A DNA stretch of 64,000 nt from Mycolicibacterium chlorophenolicum (GTDB lineage: Bacteria > Actinomycetota > Actinomycetes > Mycobacteriales > Mycobacteriaceae): positions 22,900 to 86,899 of the forward strand of contig NZ_JYNL01000051.1 of NCBI RefSeq assembly GCF_001044235.1, given 5' to 3'. The notes under the pieces were generated by a model. The model saw only the letters and a list, made by a program, of their open reading frames with translations. It was not told the origin of the DNA and searched no databases. Positions 25,096 through 34,293 of this stretch are shown here, piece after piece. Within the stretch, counting starts at the first letter, position 1, and each line of letters begins with the position of its first letter. The position numbers and the translations under genes were made by a program.

Positions 25096-26312
25096 CCGCG
25101 ATGCACGCCGCCACACACACCGCCGACGCGATCGCCCTCGACAACCGCTGCGTCGCGCACAACTACTCGCCGCTGCCCGTCGTCGCCGCCAGCGCGGACG
25201 GCGCCTGGATCACCGACGTCGAGGGCAAGCGGTATCTCGACTGCCTGGCCGCGTATTCGGCGGTCAACTTCGGCCACCGGCACCCCGCGATCATCGCGAC
25301 CGCACACGCCCAGCTGGATCTGGTGACGCTGGTCAGCCGCGCGTTCCACTCCGACCGGCTGGCACCGTTCTGCGCCGCGCTGGCCGAGCTGTGCGGCAAG
25401 GACATGGTGCTGCCGATGAACAGCGGCGCCGAGGCCGTCGAGAGCGGCATCAAGGTGGCGCGCAAGTGGGGTGTCGACGTCAAGGGGGTGCCCGCGGGGA
25501 CCTCGAACATCGTGGTGGCGCAGAACAACTTCCACGGCCGCACCACGACGATCATCAGCTTCTCCGACGACGAGACCGCCCGGCGCGGATTCGGTCCGTA
25601 CACACCGGGTTTCCGGTCGGTACCGTTCGGGGACGCCGACGCGCTGGCCCGGGCGATCGACGAGAACACCGTCGCCGTGTTGCTCGAACCGATCCAGGGC
25701 GAGGCCGGCATCATCGTGCCGCCCGAGGACTACCTGCCGCGGGTGCGCGCGCTGTGCACCGAGCGCAATGTGCTGATGATCGCCGACGAGATCCAGTCCG
25801 GTCTGGCTCGCACGGGCCGGACGTTCGCGTGCGACCACTGGAACGTGGTGCCGGACATCTACCTGCTGGGCAAGGCGCTCGGCGGCGGAGTGGTCCCCCT
25901 CTCGGCGGTGGTCGCCGACCGGGACGTGCTCGGCGTCCTGCATCCGGGCGAGCACGGCTCGACATTCGGGGGTAACCCGTTGGCGGCGGCCGTCGGCACC
26001 ACCGTGGTCGACATCCTGGCCGGCGGCGAATTCCAGCGGCACGCAGCCGAACTCGGCGTGCACCTGCACGCCCGCCTGAACGAGTTGATCGGACGCGGCG
26101 TGCTCGAGGTGCGCGGCAAGGGCATGTGGGCCGGGGTGGACATCGACCCCGTGCACGGCACCGGCAAGCAGATCAGCCTACGCCTGGCCGAACGCGGGGT
26201 GCTGGTCAAGGACACCCACGGTTCCACGCTGCGCTTCGCCCCGCCACTCGTCATCACCGCCGACGAAATCGACTGGGCTGTGGACCAACTGGCCGAGGTG
26301 CTGGCCCGCTAG
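25092..26312 (+). CDS. rocD: Ornithine aminotransferase
   Basis: This PLP enzyme converts ornithine and 2-oxoglutarate to glutamate semialdehyde and glutamate. The 406-residue class III aminotransferase has YLDCLAAYSAVNFGHRHP, MNSGAEAVESGIKVARKW, the PLP aspartate in LMIADEIQSGLARTGRTF and the Schiff-base lysine in LLGKALGGGVVPL. The ATG at 25092 has GGAGG seven bases upstream and overlaps the previous stop; an ATG at 25068 is unlikely. The gene is intact; in M. tuberculosis H37Rv the corresponding gene is split into rocD1 and rocD2. It converges with the SDR gene with four bases of overlap. Confidence 0.95.
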   Translation: MTAMHAATHTADAIALDNRCVAHNYSPLPVVAASADGAWITDVEGKRYLDCLAAYSAVNFGHRHPAIIATAHAQLDLVTLVSRAFHSDRLAPFCAALAELCGKDMVLPMNSGAEAVESGIKVARKWGVDVKGVPAGTSNIVVAQNNFHGRTTTIISFSDDETARRGFGPYTPGFRSVPFGDADALARAIDENTVAVLLEPIQGEAGIIVPPEDYLPRVRALCTERNVLMIADEIQSGLARTGRTFACDHWNVVPDIYLLGKALGGGVVPLSAVVADRDVLGVLHPGEHGSTFGGNPLAAAVGTTVVDILAGGEFQRHAAELGVHLHARLNELIGRGVLEVRGKGMWAGVDIDPVHGTGKQISLRLAERGVLVKDTHGSTLRFAPPLVITADEIDWAVDQLAEVLAR

Positions 26313-27160
26313 TACTTGGCGGTGCCGCGGTCGACGGCGATCTGCGAGCCGGAGATCGTCGCCGACCCGTCCCCCGCCAGCCACGCGACCACGTCGGACA
26401 CCTCCTCGGGCGTCATGAACTCCTTGAGTCCCTTCTTGCCCTGATGGTTCACCGGGTGGTACGGCATCGGCGAAAAGCTGTGCAGGAACGCGGGATACTT
26501 GCCGAAGATCTCCATCATCGCCTCGGGCTGCACCATCGGCGTGTCGATCGAGTAGGGGTGGATGGAGTTGACCCGGATCCCGAACTCCCCCGCCTCGATC
26601 GCCAGTGCGTTGGTCAGCGCCACCAGGCCGTGCTTGGACGCCGAGTAGTGCGCGTTGCCCGGGGTGGCCTTGGTGCCTGCCGACGAGCTGACGATGATGA
26701 TCGACCCGCCGTTGCCGGCCTCGATCATCGCGGGCACCGCCGCCTTGATCGTGCGCCAGGTGCCGTTGAGGTTCACGTCGATGACGGTGTCCCACTGCTC
26801 CTCGGACATCTCCCAGATCCGGCCCCAGCTGAGGATGCCGGCGTTGGCCACCACGATGTCGAGCCGGCCGAACTGTTCCATGGCGTCGGCCACCAGCTGC
26901 TGTTGCGCGCCCAGATCGCGGATGTCGATCTCCCGGGCGATCACCTTGCGGCCCGCCTCCTCGACCAGGCGCGCGGTCTCGGCCAGATCGTCGGCCGTCG
27001 GCATCGGGTAGGTGACGGTGTCCGACACCGGCTTGCAGATGTCGATCGCGACGATGTCGGCGCCGTCGCCGGCCAACCGGACGGCGTGCGCGCGGCCCTG
27101 CCCGCGCGCCGCTCCGGTCACCAGCGCGACGCGGCCTTCCAGGGGTGCATCAGAGGTCAC
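26309..27160 (-). CDS. Mycofactocin-coupled type SDR oxidoreductase
   Basis: The 283-residue short-chain dehydrogenase has the dinucleotide motif VTGAARGQGRAHAVRLA, NAG at VVANAGI, and the catalytic Ser with YSASKHGLVAL. An insertion after the first motif (DICKPVSDTVTYPMPTADDL) is typical of SDRs that keep nicotinamide tightly bound and use mycofactocin as electron acceptor. This is the same family as M. tuberculosis Rv0687, also near the mft locus. The GTG start at 27158-27160 is six bases after a TAGCCT box, suggesting a leaderless mRNA. The substrate is probably an alcohol but unknown. Confidence 0.9.
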   Translation of the reverse strand: MTSDAPLEGRVALVTGAARGQGRAHAVRLAGDGADIVAIDICKPVSDTVTYPMPTADDLAETARLVEEAGRKVIAREIDIRDLGAQQQLVADAMEQFGRLDIVVANAGILSWGRIWEMSEEQWDTVIDVNLNGTWRTIKAAVPAMIEAGNGGSIIIVSSSAGTKATPGNAHYSASKHGLVALTNALAIEAGEFGIRVNSIHPYSIDTPMVQPEAMMEIFGKYPAFLHSFSPMPYHPVNHQGKKGLKEFMTPEEVSDVVAWLAGDGSATISGSQIAVDRGTAKY

Positions 27161-27166
27161 CGGGTC

Positions 27167-27197
27167 AGGCTAACAGCAGAACTAGAACGCGTTCTAG
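27167..27197 (-). promoter_or_regulatory. SDR promoter with KstR-like palindrome
   Basis: CTAGAACGCGTTCTAG (27182-27197) is a perfect 16-bp palindrome matching the KstR pattern TnnAACnnGTTnnA. A -10 box TAGCCT (27167-27172) follows on the minus strand, six bases before the GTG start of the SDR gene. The palindrome covers the -35 region, so a bound TetR-type protein would block transcription. Confidence 0.65.
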
Positions 27198-27201
27198 ATG
27201 T

Positions 27202-28026
27202 CTACAGGTCGGCGATGATCTGCTGCCGTTTGGCGGCGTACTCGGCGTCGGTGATCGACCCGGTGGCCCGCAGCGTCTCCAGTTCCTGGAGGCGCTGCGC
27301 CGTCGTCGGTTCGGGCGAGGGCATCGGCGGCGCCCCGGCCGGCACTGGGGGCGGCGGGGCGTGCTGCGCGCCGGCGCGCCGGACGATGGCCTGCACCTGT
27401 GCGCGGGCCGCCGGGTTGGCCCGCAGGTCGATCATGCTGTCCATACCGATGCCGTTGGCCTTGAGCACCTGCAGGATCTCCATCAACGGCTCGGTCTGGC
27501 CGGTCAGGTCGTAGGTGCGGTTGTCCTCGGCCACGGTGAACGTCGCGGGCATCATGCCGCTCACCAGAGCGCTGCGCTCCCAGTCGATCTGGTAGTCGTT
27601 GGTGGCGGGGTCGACGAGGGCGACCAACTTGCGGCTGGTGATCATCGGCAGCCGGCTCACCGACGCGATCACCGTGTCCTGCGTCGAGAACGGGGTGATG
27701 CCCGGCCCCGAGACCTGCAGGTTGATCTTGACCAGGGGTTGCTCGTTGATGCGCGTGTTGGTCTCCTGGATGCCGACCACCTGAGCCAGTGCGAGCACGC
27801 CGGTGGCCTCGAGCGCCTGGGTTTTGGCAGCCTTCCGCGTCCCGGCGCTGGTGATGCCCAGCGCGATCAGGACGTCGACGGCCGTGATGAGCAGACCCGT
27901 CCAGAACATCCACTTCAGGAGCGGATCGGCGCCCGTCGCGAAGTAGATGACCAGGAAGATCGGCCCGACGATGCCGCACAGCAGGACGAACAGCTGAACC
28001 CGGACATACCGCCAGAAAGTCGACAC
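27202..28026 (-). CDS. Membrane protein with C-terminal SHOCT domain
   Basis: The 274-residue protein has two N-terminal transmembrane helices (VQLFVLLCGIVGPIFLVIYF and a second near residues 38-58), a soluble middle part of unknown fold, a Pro-rich linker (residues 225-240) and a short C-terminal SHOCT motif (LQELETLRATGSITDAEYAA). SHOCT domains occur at the ends of many proteins and are thought to mediate oligomerisation. M. tuberculosis has a similar membrane-protein gene (Rv0686) at this position. No enzymatic function can be assigned. Confidence 0.85.
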   Translation of the reverse strand: MSTFWRYVRVQLFVLLCGIVGPIFLVIYFATGADPLLKWMFWTGLLITAVDVLIALGITSAGTRKAAKTQALEATGVLALAQVVGIQETNTRINEQPLVKINLQVSGPGITPFSTQDTVIASVSRLPMITSRKLVALVDPATNDYQIDWERSALVSGMMPATFTVAEDNRTYDLTGQTEPLMEILQVLKANGIGMDSMIDLRANPAARAQVQAIVRRAGAQHAPPPPVPAGAPPMPSPEPTTAQRLQELETLRATGSITDAEYAAKRQQIIADL

Positions 28027-28060
28027 GGGTCAGATTATGACCCCAGCCGGCCGTCCCCGG

Positions 28061-28903
28061 TCAGGATCCGGCGGCCACCTGCATCGGATTGGCGTCCGGA
28101 ACCGCGACCGGCCGACTCTGCACCAGACGGAACAGCGGTGCCGTCCAGGCGTCCATGGCCGACGCGTTGCGCGCGTAGCTGGTGTGCACCGCGACCGCGG
28201 CCGGGTTCATGTCGTCCTCGGCGTCGGGGTCGTAGTCGCAGACGGCGTCCCCGAGATCGCAGACGCTGATCGTGCGGGCGCCCATCGTCGGGGTCAGCGG
28301 GGCAGGCGCATGGGCGAGGATCGGCCAGTCCTGGGCGACACCCTTGCCCCGGCCGGGCACCGCGGTGACGGAGCCGAGGTTCAGGGTCGGATCCGCGGGC
28401 TGGCGGTCACCGTCGGCGACCAGCAGCGCCGCGGCCAGGTTCGGGCTGGTCTCGAGCGCCGCCAGGTTGCGGTGCACCACCATCGCGCCCTGCGAGTAGC
28501 CGGCCAGCACCACCTGGGTCGTCGGGCACTGCGCGACAAACGCCGCGTACTGCGAGGCCAGCGCTGCGGCCCCGGTGTCGACGCTGCCCATGAAGCCGAG
28601 CCAGCCCATCGCGCCGCCGTCGGCGGGGACCGGGACGGCGGGATACTCGACGGCCTCGGCGGTGATCGTGCGGCCACTGCTCTGCACCAGCCCGGCGAAG
28701 TCCCGGTAGGACTTGTTGACCACCCGGCCCATGCCGTCATCGGCGACGATGTCGGCGGGGGTGCGCTCACCCGAACCGGCGGCTCCCATCCAGTGCACGT
28801 CCGGGCAGGCCGGCTGTGCGGAGGCGGTGCCGGCCGACAGGCCGAACATGGCGGCGCCGCCCACGAGGGCGGCGACTGCGAAAGTCGAAATACGTGTACT
28901 CAA
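28061..28903 (-). CDS. Secreted cutinase-like serine esterase
   Basis: The 280-residue protein has a Sec signal peptide (ISTFAVAALVGGAAMFGLSA, cleavage after TASA) and the cutinase elbow VVLAGYSQGAMVV. An acid (near CDLGDAVCDYD) and a His (AVAVHTSYA) are positioned for a triad; cysteines at QPACPD, AQCPT and VCDLGDAVC suggest disulfides. The start is inferred as the TTG at 28901-28903, eight bases after AGAGG, because it opens a normal signal peptide; the frame extends further upstream without a better start. It probably acts on lipid esters at the cell surface. Confidence 0.87.
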   Translation of the reverse strand: MSTRISTFAVAALVGGAAMFGLSAGTASAQPACPDVHWMGAAGSGERTPADIVADDGMGRVVNKSYRDFAGLVQSSGRTITAEAVEYPAVPVPADGGAMGWLGFMGSVDTGAAALASQYAAFVAQCPTTQVVLAGYSQGAMVVHRNLAALETSPNLAAALLVADGDRQPADPTLNLGSVTAVPGRGKGVAQDWPILAHAPAPLTPTMGARTISVCDLGDAVCDYDPDAEDDMNPAAVAVHTSYARNASAMDAWTAPLFRLVQSRPVAVPDANPMQVAAGS

Positions 28904-29015
28904 CGAATGATCCTCTGGCCCACACCACGACAAAGTGAAGGCGGCGGACCCCTCGACCGCCGCCGTACAGTACATCGTCGGCCGCGTCGCTGGTGTTACA
29001 GCTGCTCCGGACGCA

Positions 29016-29051
29016 AAAGTGGCGCCCACCCCAAGGAGTGAGCGCCACTTT
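29016..29051 (-). terminator. Terminator after tuf
   Basis: Perfect 10-base arms AAAGTGGCGC (29016-29025) and GCGCCACTTT (29042-29051) lie 19 bases after the tuf stop on the minus strand. The T-run is only that formed by the stem's AAAGT/ACTTT end, so efficiency is uncertain, but the stem is strong and in the expected place. Confidence 0.7.
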
Positions 29052-29069
29052 CGTTGGCGTGAACCTAGA

Positions 29070-30260
29070 TCACTTGATGATCTTCGACACGCGGCCGGCG
29101 CCGACGGTACGGCCGCCCTCGCGGATCGCGAAGCGCAGGCCCTCGTCCATGGCGACGGGCTGGATCAGCTTGACGGAGATGTCGGTGTTGTCACCGGGCA
29201 TCACCATCTCGGTGCCCTCGGGCAGGGTCACCACGCCGGTCACGTCCGTGGTCCGGAAGTAGAACTGCGGACGGTAGTTGTTGAAGAACGGCGTGTGGCG
29301 GCCACCCTCGTCCTTGGACAGGATGTAGACGCTGCCCTCGAACTCGGTGTGCGGGGTGGTCGTGCCCGGCTTGACGATGACCTGGCCGCGCTCGACGTCC
29401 TCGCGCTTGATACCACGCACCAGCAGACCGACGTTGTCACCGGCCTGGCCCTGATCGAGCAGCTTGCGGAACATCTCGACACCGGTGACGGTGGTCTTGG
29501 TGACGCCCGGGCGGATGCCGACGATCTCGACTTCCTCGTTCACGTTGATCACGCCGCGCTCCACACGACCGGTGACCACGGTACCGCGGCCGGTGATGGT
29601 GAAGACGTCCTCGACGGGCATCAGGAACGGCTTGTCCGTCTCACGGACCGGGTCCGGGATGGACTCGTCGACGGCCTCCATCAGGTCCTCGACGGACTTG
29701 ACCCACTGGGCGTCGCCCTCGAGGGCCTTGAGCGCCGAGACGCGGACGACCGGGGCCTCCTCGTCGAAGTCCTGCGCGGCCAGCAGTTCGCGGACCTCCA
29801 TCTCGACGAGCTCGAGGAGTTCCTCGTCGTCGACCATGTCGGACTTGTTCAGGGCGACCAGGATGTAGGGCACGCCGACCTGGCGGGCGAGCAGCACATG
29901 CTCGCGGGTCTGCGGCATCGGGCCGTCGGTGGCGGCGACCACCAGGATCGCGCCGTCCATCTGGGCGGCACCGGTGATCATGTTCTTGATGTAGTCAGCG
30001 TGGCCGGGGGCGTCGACGTGTGCGTAGTGACGCTTCTCGGTCTGGTACTCCACGTGGGAGATGTTGATCGTGATACCGCGCTGACGCTCCTCGGGCGCAT
30101 TGTCGATCTGGTCGAATGCGCGCGACTCATTCAAATCGGGGTACTTGTCGTGCAGAACCTTGGTGATTGCTGCAGTCAGCGTGGTCTTGCCGTGGTCAAC
30201 GTGACCGATGGTCCCGATGTTGACGTGCGGCTTCGTCCGCTCGAACTTCGCCTTCGCCAC
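29070..30260 (-). CDS. tuf: Elongation factor Tu
   Basis: EF-Tu delivers aminoacyl-tRNA to the ribosome. The 396-residue protein has the GTPase motifs GHVDHGKTTL (P-loop), DAPGHADY (switch II, DxxG) and NKSD, then the two beta-barrel domains. The start is a GTG at 30258-30260. It ends the str operon, 101 bases from fusA; that gap may hold a separate promoter but I see no convincing one. No kirromycin-type change was recognised. Confidence 0.99.
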   Translation of the reverse strand: MAKAKFERTKPHVNIGTIGHVDHGKTTLTAAITKVLHDKYPDLNESRAFDQIDNAPEERQRGITINISHVEYQTEKRHYAHVDAPGHADYIKNMITGAAQMDGAILVVAATDGPMPQTREHVLLARQVGVPYILVALNKSDMVDDEELLELVEMEVRELLAAQDFDEEAPVVRVSALKALEGDAQWVKSVEDLMEAVDESIPDPVRETDKPFLMPVEDVFTITGRGTVVTGRVERGVINVNEEVEIVGIRPGVTKTTVTGVEMFRKLLDQGQAGDNVGLLVRGIKREDVERGQVIVKPGTTTPHTEFEGSVYILSKDEGGRHTPFFNNYRPQFYFRTTDVTGVVTLPEGTEMVMPGDNTDISVKLIQPVAMDEGLRFAIREGGRTVGAGRVSKIIK

Positions 30261-30361
30261 TGTGTTGTCCTCCTGGACTGTGTTGGTGCTTCCTCGTTCT
30301 AGGTCTGAAGCAGGATTTTGATCTTTGCAGTTGTGGTTCTCCGCGTTGGCGGCAGGTCAGG

Positions 30362-32464
30362 TTACTGACCCGTCGCCTTCGCGATGATCTCCTTCGACAC
30401 GTTCGCCGGAACCTCGGCGTACGAGTCGAACACCATGGAGTAGTTCGCCCGGCCCTGGGTCTTCGACCGGAGGTCGCCGACATAGCCGAACATCTCCGAC
30501 AGCGGCACCTGCGCCTTGACGACGCGCGCACCGCTGCGCTCTTCCATGGCCTGGATCTGACCACGGCGGGAGTTCAGGTCGCCGATCACGTCACCCATGT
30601 AGTCCTCGGGGGTGGTGACCTCGACGGCCATGATGGGCTCCAGGATGACGGGCTGCGCGGCCTGCGCGGCCTTCTTCAGCACCTGCGAGCCGGCCACCTT
30701 GAACGCCATTTCCGACGAGTCGACCTCGTGGAACGCGCCGTCGAGCAGGGTGACCTTCAGGTTCACCAGCGGGTAGCCGGCCAGCACGCCGTACTGCATG
30801 GCGTCCTGCGCACCGGCGTCCACCGACGGGATGTACTCGCGCGGGATGCGGCCACCGGTGACCTTGTTCTCGAACTCGTAGGTCGCCCCGTCCTCGCCGC
30901 TGAACGGCTCGAGGTCGATGAGCACCTTGGCGAACTGACCGGAGCCACCCGTCTGCTTCTTGTGGGTGAACTCGACCTTCTCGACCTTGCGCTTGATCGT
31001 CTCGCGGTAGGCCACCTGCGGCTTGCCGACGTTGGCCTCGACCTTGAACTCGCGACGCATCCGGTCTACCAGGATGTCCAGGTGCAGCTCGCCCATGCCG
31101 CCGATGACGGTCTGGCCGGTCTCCTGGTCCAGGTGCACCTTGAAGGTCGGGTCCTCTTCGGCGAGCTTCTGGATCGCGGTGCCCAGCTTCTCCTGGTCGC
31201 TCTTGGTCTTCGGCTCGATGGCCACCTCGATGACCGGATCCGGGAACGTCATCGACTCCAGCACGATCTGCTGGTTCGGGTCGCTCAGCGTGTCACCGGT
31301 CGTGGTGTCCTTCAGACCGATCACGGCGTAGATGTGGCCGGCCGACGCACGCTCGACAGGGTTCTCCTTGTTGGAGTGCATCTGGAACAGCTTGCCCAGC
31401 CGCTCCTTCTTGCCCTTGGTCGCGTTGATGACCTGGCTGCCCGACTCGACGGTGCCGGAGTACACGCGCACGTAGGTCAGCTTGCCGAAGAACGGGTGCG
31501 TGGCGACCTTGAACGCCAGCGCCGAGAACGGCTCGTCGGTCGACGGCTTGCGGGTGATCAGCTCGTCTTCCTTGTTGGGAGCGTGACCCTCGGCGGGCGG
31601 CACGTCCAGCGGCGACGGCAGGTAGTCGATCACCGCGTCGAGCATGGGCTGCACGCCCTTGTTCTTGAACGCCGAGCCGCACAGCACGAGGTAGGCCTGC
31701 GAGCTGATCGTCAGCTTGCGCAGCGCGCCCTTGATCTCCTCGATCGTGAGCTCTTCGCCGCCGAAGTACTTCTCCAGCAGGGCCTCGTCGGTCTCGGCGA
31801 CCGCCTCGAGCAGCTTGGTGCGGTACTCGTCGGCCTTCTCCTGCAGATCGGCCGGGATGTCGACGACGTCGTACTTCTCGCCGAGCTTGGCCTCGGCGCT
31901 CCACACCTTGGCCTTCATCTCGACCAGGTCGACGACGCCGGAGAAGTCACCCTCCGAGCCGATGGGCAGCTGGATCGGGATGACGTTGGCGCCGAGGCGC
32001 TCCTCCATCGTGCGCACCGAGAAGTAGAAGTCGGCGCCCAGCTTGTCCATCTTGTTGACGAAGCAGATGCGCGGCACGTCGTACTTGTCGGCCTGCCGCC
32101 AGACCTGCTCGGACTGCGGCTCCACGCCTTCCTTGCCGTCGAAGACGGCTACGGCACCGTCGAGGACACGCAGCGAACGCTCCACCTCGACCGTGAAGTC
32201 GACGTGGCCCGGGGTGTCGATGATGTTGATCTGGTTGTCGTTCCAGAAGCAGGTGGTGGCAGCCGAGGTGATCGTGATCCCTCGCTCCTGCTCCTGCTCC
32301 ATCCAGTCCATCGTGGCGGCACCGTCGTGCACCTCACCGATCTTGTAGCTGATACCGGTGTAGTAGAGGATGCGCTCGGTCGTCGTCGTCTTGCCGGCAT
32401 CGATGTGCGCCATGATGCCGATGTTGCGGACCTTCGTGAGGTCGGTCAGCACGTCCTGTGCCAC
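30362..32464 (-). CDS. fusA: Elongation factor G
   Basis: EF-G drives translocation of tRNAs and mRNA. The 700-residue protein has AHIDAGKTTTTERIL (P-loop), IIDTPGHVDF (switch II) and VNKMD, then domains II to V (for example YRETIKRKVEKVEFTHKKQT). The GTG start is at 32462-32464. It lies 79 bases after rpsG and is the standard essential copy of the str operon. Confidence 0.99.
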   Translation of the reverse strand: MAQDVLTDLTKVRNIGIMAHIDAGKTTTTERILYYTGISYKIGEVHDGAATMDWMEQEQERGITITSAATTCFWNDNQINIIDTPGHVDFTVEVERSLRVLDGAVAVFDGKEGVEPQSEQVWRQADKYDVPRICFVNKMDKLGADFYFSVRTMEERLGANVIPIQLPIGSEGDFSGVVDLVEMKAKVWSAEAKLGEKYDVVDIPADLQEKADEYRTKLLEAVAETDEALLEKYFGGEELTIEEIKGALRKLTISSQAYLVLCGSAFKNKGVQPMLDAVIDYLPSPLDVPPAEGHAPNKEDELITRKPSTDEPFSALAFKVATHPFFGKLTYVRVYSGTVESGSQVINATKGKKERLGKLFQMHSNKENPVERASAGHIYAVIGLKDTTTGDTLSDPNQQIVLESMTFPDPVIEVAIEPKTKSDQEKLGTAIQKLAEEDPTFKVHLDQETGQTVIGGMGELHLDILVDRMRREFKVEANVGKPQVAYRETIKRKVEKVEFTHKKQTGGSGQFAKVLIDLEPFSGEDGATYEFENKVTGGRIPREYIPSVDAGAQDAMQYGVLAGYPLVNLKVTLLDGAFHEVDSSEMAFKVAGSQVLKKAAQAAQPVILEPIMAVEVTTPEDYMGDVIGDLNSRRGQIQAMEERSGARVVKAQVPLSEMFGYVGDLRSKTQGRANYSMVFDSYAEVPANVSKEIIAKATGQ

Positions 32465-32543
32465 GGCTAGATTCCCACTCTTTCGCTTGCTTGTCGGGTG
32501 TTCAGTTGCGCCCTGCGGTCCTCAGTGACTGCAGGGTGTGCAA

Positions 32544-33014
32544 TCACCAGCGGTAATGCGCGAAGGCGCGGTTGGCCTCGGCCATCTTGTGGGTGTCCTC
32601 GCGGCGCTTGACCGCGGCACCCAGGCCGTTGCTGGCATCGAGGATCTCGTTGGCCAGACGCTCGACCATGGTCTTCTCGCGGCGTTGCTTGGAGAAGCTG
32701 ACCAGCCAGCGCAGCGCCAGGGTCACCGAGCGGTCCGGACGAACCTCGACCGGAACCTGGTAGGTGGCGCCACCGACGCGGCGGCTGCGGACCTCGAGCG
32801 AGGGCTTGACGTTGTCCATGGCCCGCTTGAGCGTGACCACCGGATCAGTGCCGGTCTTGTCCCGGGCCTGTTCGAGCGCACCATAGACAATGCGCTCGGC
32901 CAGTGATTTCTTCCCGTCCAGCAGCACCTTGTTCACGAGCTGGGTGACCAGCTGCGAGCCGTAGACGGGGTCGTTGACCAACGGACGCTTGGGCGCCGGT
33001 CCCTTGCGCGGCAT
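32544..33014 (-). CDS. rpsG: 30S ribosomal protein S7
   Basis: S7 nucleates assembly of the 30S head and binds the 3' domain of 16S rRNA. The 156-residue sequence is standard (PKRPLVNDPVYGSQLVTQLV, GGATYQVPVEVRPDRSVTLA). The start overlaps the rpsL stop by one base. Confidence 0.99.
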   Translation of the reverse strand: MPRKGPAPKRPLVNDPVYGSQLVTQLVNKVLLDGKKSLAERIVYGALEQARDKTGTDPVVTLKRAMDNVKPSLEVRSRRVGGATYQVPVEVRPDRSVTLALRWLVSFSKQRREKTMVERLANEILDASNGLGAAVKRREDTHKMAEANRAFAHYRW

Positions 33015-33388
33015 CAGCTCTTCTCCTTCTTCGCGCCGTAACGGCTGCGGGCCTGCTTGCGGTTCTTCACGCCCTGGGTGTCCAGCGAGCCGCGGATGAT
33101 CTTGTAGCGCACACCCGGAAGGTCCTTCACACGACCGCCGCGCACGAGCACCATCGAGTGCTCCTGCAGGTTGTGGCCCTCACCCGGGATGTAGGCGGTG
33201 ACCTCGACCGCGCTGGTCAGTCGCACACGCGCGACCTTGCGAAGTGCCGAGTTCGGCTTCTTCGGGGTCGTGGTGTACACGCGGGTGCACACACCGCGAC
33301 GCTGCGGGCTGCCCTTCAGCGCCGCGGTCTTCACCTTGGCGATCTTGTCGCGGCGACCCTTACGGACCAGCTGGTTGATGGTTGGCAT
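33014..33388 (-). CDS. rpsL: 30S ribosomal protein S12
   Basis: S12 controls decoding accuracy and is the classic streptomycin target. The 124-residue protein has the conserved loops TPKKPNSALRKVARV and GGRVKDLPGVRY; the lysines corresponding to codons 43 and 88 are intact, so this is a streptomycin-sensitive allele by that criterion. It is the first gene of the str operon. Confidence 0.99.
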   Translation of the reverse strand: MPTINQLVRKGRRDKIAKVKTAALKGSPQRRGVCTRVYTTTPKKPNSALRKVARVRLTSAVEVTAYIPGEGHNLQEHSMVLVRGGRVKDLPGVRYKIIRGSLDTQGVKNRKQARSRYGAKKEKS

Positions 33389-33659
33389 GTACCGGCTTCC
33401 TGTGTTGCTTGCGTCTTCTTTAAGTTTCGTGTCGCGGGCTACCCCGCATCCGGGCGTGTCGCATGCGGCCGCCGCGTGAATCTCGGAGTAATTTCCAAGG
33501 CGCCCGCGGCGCTAGACATGCAAAGTGGCCCGGCGTGCAGGCGTGCTTGTGACTCAGTCAAGCCTCAAGCGCCTTATCTGCCAGGCACGACGGTCCACAA
33601 TACCAGGGCCGCGGACCTCGACAAAACCCGCTGACCTGCGCAGCTGTCGCTGCGACCCG
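33389..33659 (-). promoter_or_regulatory. Upstream region of the str operon
   Basis: This 271-base stretch has no gene. It should hold the str promoter. I find a palindrome TGACTCAGTCA (33550-33560) next to TTGACT on the minus strand, a possible -35, but no -10 at standard spacing, so I do not fix a start point. The region from 33480 to 33540 is locally richer in A/T. Confidence 0.4.
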
Positions 33660-34235
33660 TCACCGGTGCCGCATGCCGGCGGCCAGCCGCATCACCATGT
33701 CGCTGAACACCGCGTCGGTGTCGAGGCCGCTCATCACCCCGGTCATCTCCAGCAGCACGAACCCGTGCATGGCCGACCAGAACTCCAGGGCGGCGAAGAA
33801 TGCCGACTCCTGGTCCAGGCCGTAGGCGGACAGGACCGCGATCACCGGCGCGGCCGCGGCGTGCGTGGCCTCGGTGAACTCCGGGTCGTCCCCGCCGAGC
33901 GGCATCCGGGTGAACGCCGAGTACCGGCCCGGGTGGTGGTGCGCGTAGCTGCGGTAGGCACCGGCCATCACCATCACCGCATCGTCGGGCGTGCGGCCCT
34001 GGCCGACGGTGTTGAGCATGTCGATGATGTCGCCGACCACGCGCATCCGCACCGAGCGGCGCAGATCGTCGAGGCTGTGCACGTGGTTGTACAGCGACGG
34101 ACCCTTGGTGCCGAGTTGGTTGGCCAGCGCGTTGATGGTGAGCGCGTCCCAGCCCTCGCGGTCCAGGAAGGTCAGCGCGGCGTTGACGATGGCCTCGCGG
34201 CTCAGCTTCGCCGTGCGCGGCGGCCGAGTTGCCAT
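33660..34235 (-). CDS. TetR-family regulator
   Basis: The 191-residue protein has a helix-turn-helix LTINALANQLGTKGPSLYNH near residues 33-52 and a C-terminal domain with EFWSAMHGFVLLEMTG, which fits the TetR group with a WHG-type C-terminal domain. It corresponds in position to M. tuberculosis Rv0681. It is read toward the str operon, and its target is unknown; the adjacent lipoprotein genes at 34294-35359 are on the same strand and 58 bases upstream. Confidence 0.88.
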   Translation of the reverse strand: MATRPPRTAKLSREAIVNAALTFLDREGWDALTINALANQLGTKGPSLYNHVHSLDDLRRSVRMRVVGDIIDMLNTVGQGRTPDDAVMVMAGAYRSYAHHHPGRYSAFTRMPLGGDDPEFTEATHAAAAPVIAVLSAYGLDQESAFFAALEFWSAMHGFVLLEMTGVMSGLDTDAVFSDMVMRLAAGMRHR

Positions 34236-34293
34236 CTCGTGGTTCCCCCTTCGCCGCGGCCGACCCGAACGCTACGAGGGTCGACGAGAGACT

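Noticed and set aside
33550..33560. Palindrome TGACTCAGTCA upstream of rpsL as an operator
   Set aside because: Only 11 bases and not tied to a full promoter; mentioned in the region entry but too weak as a separate claim.
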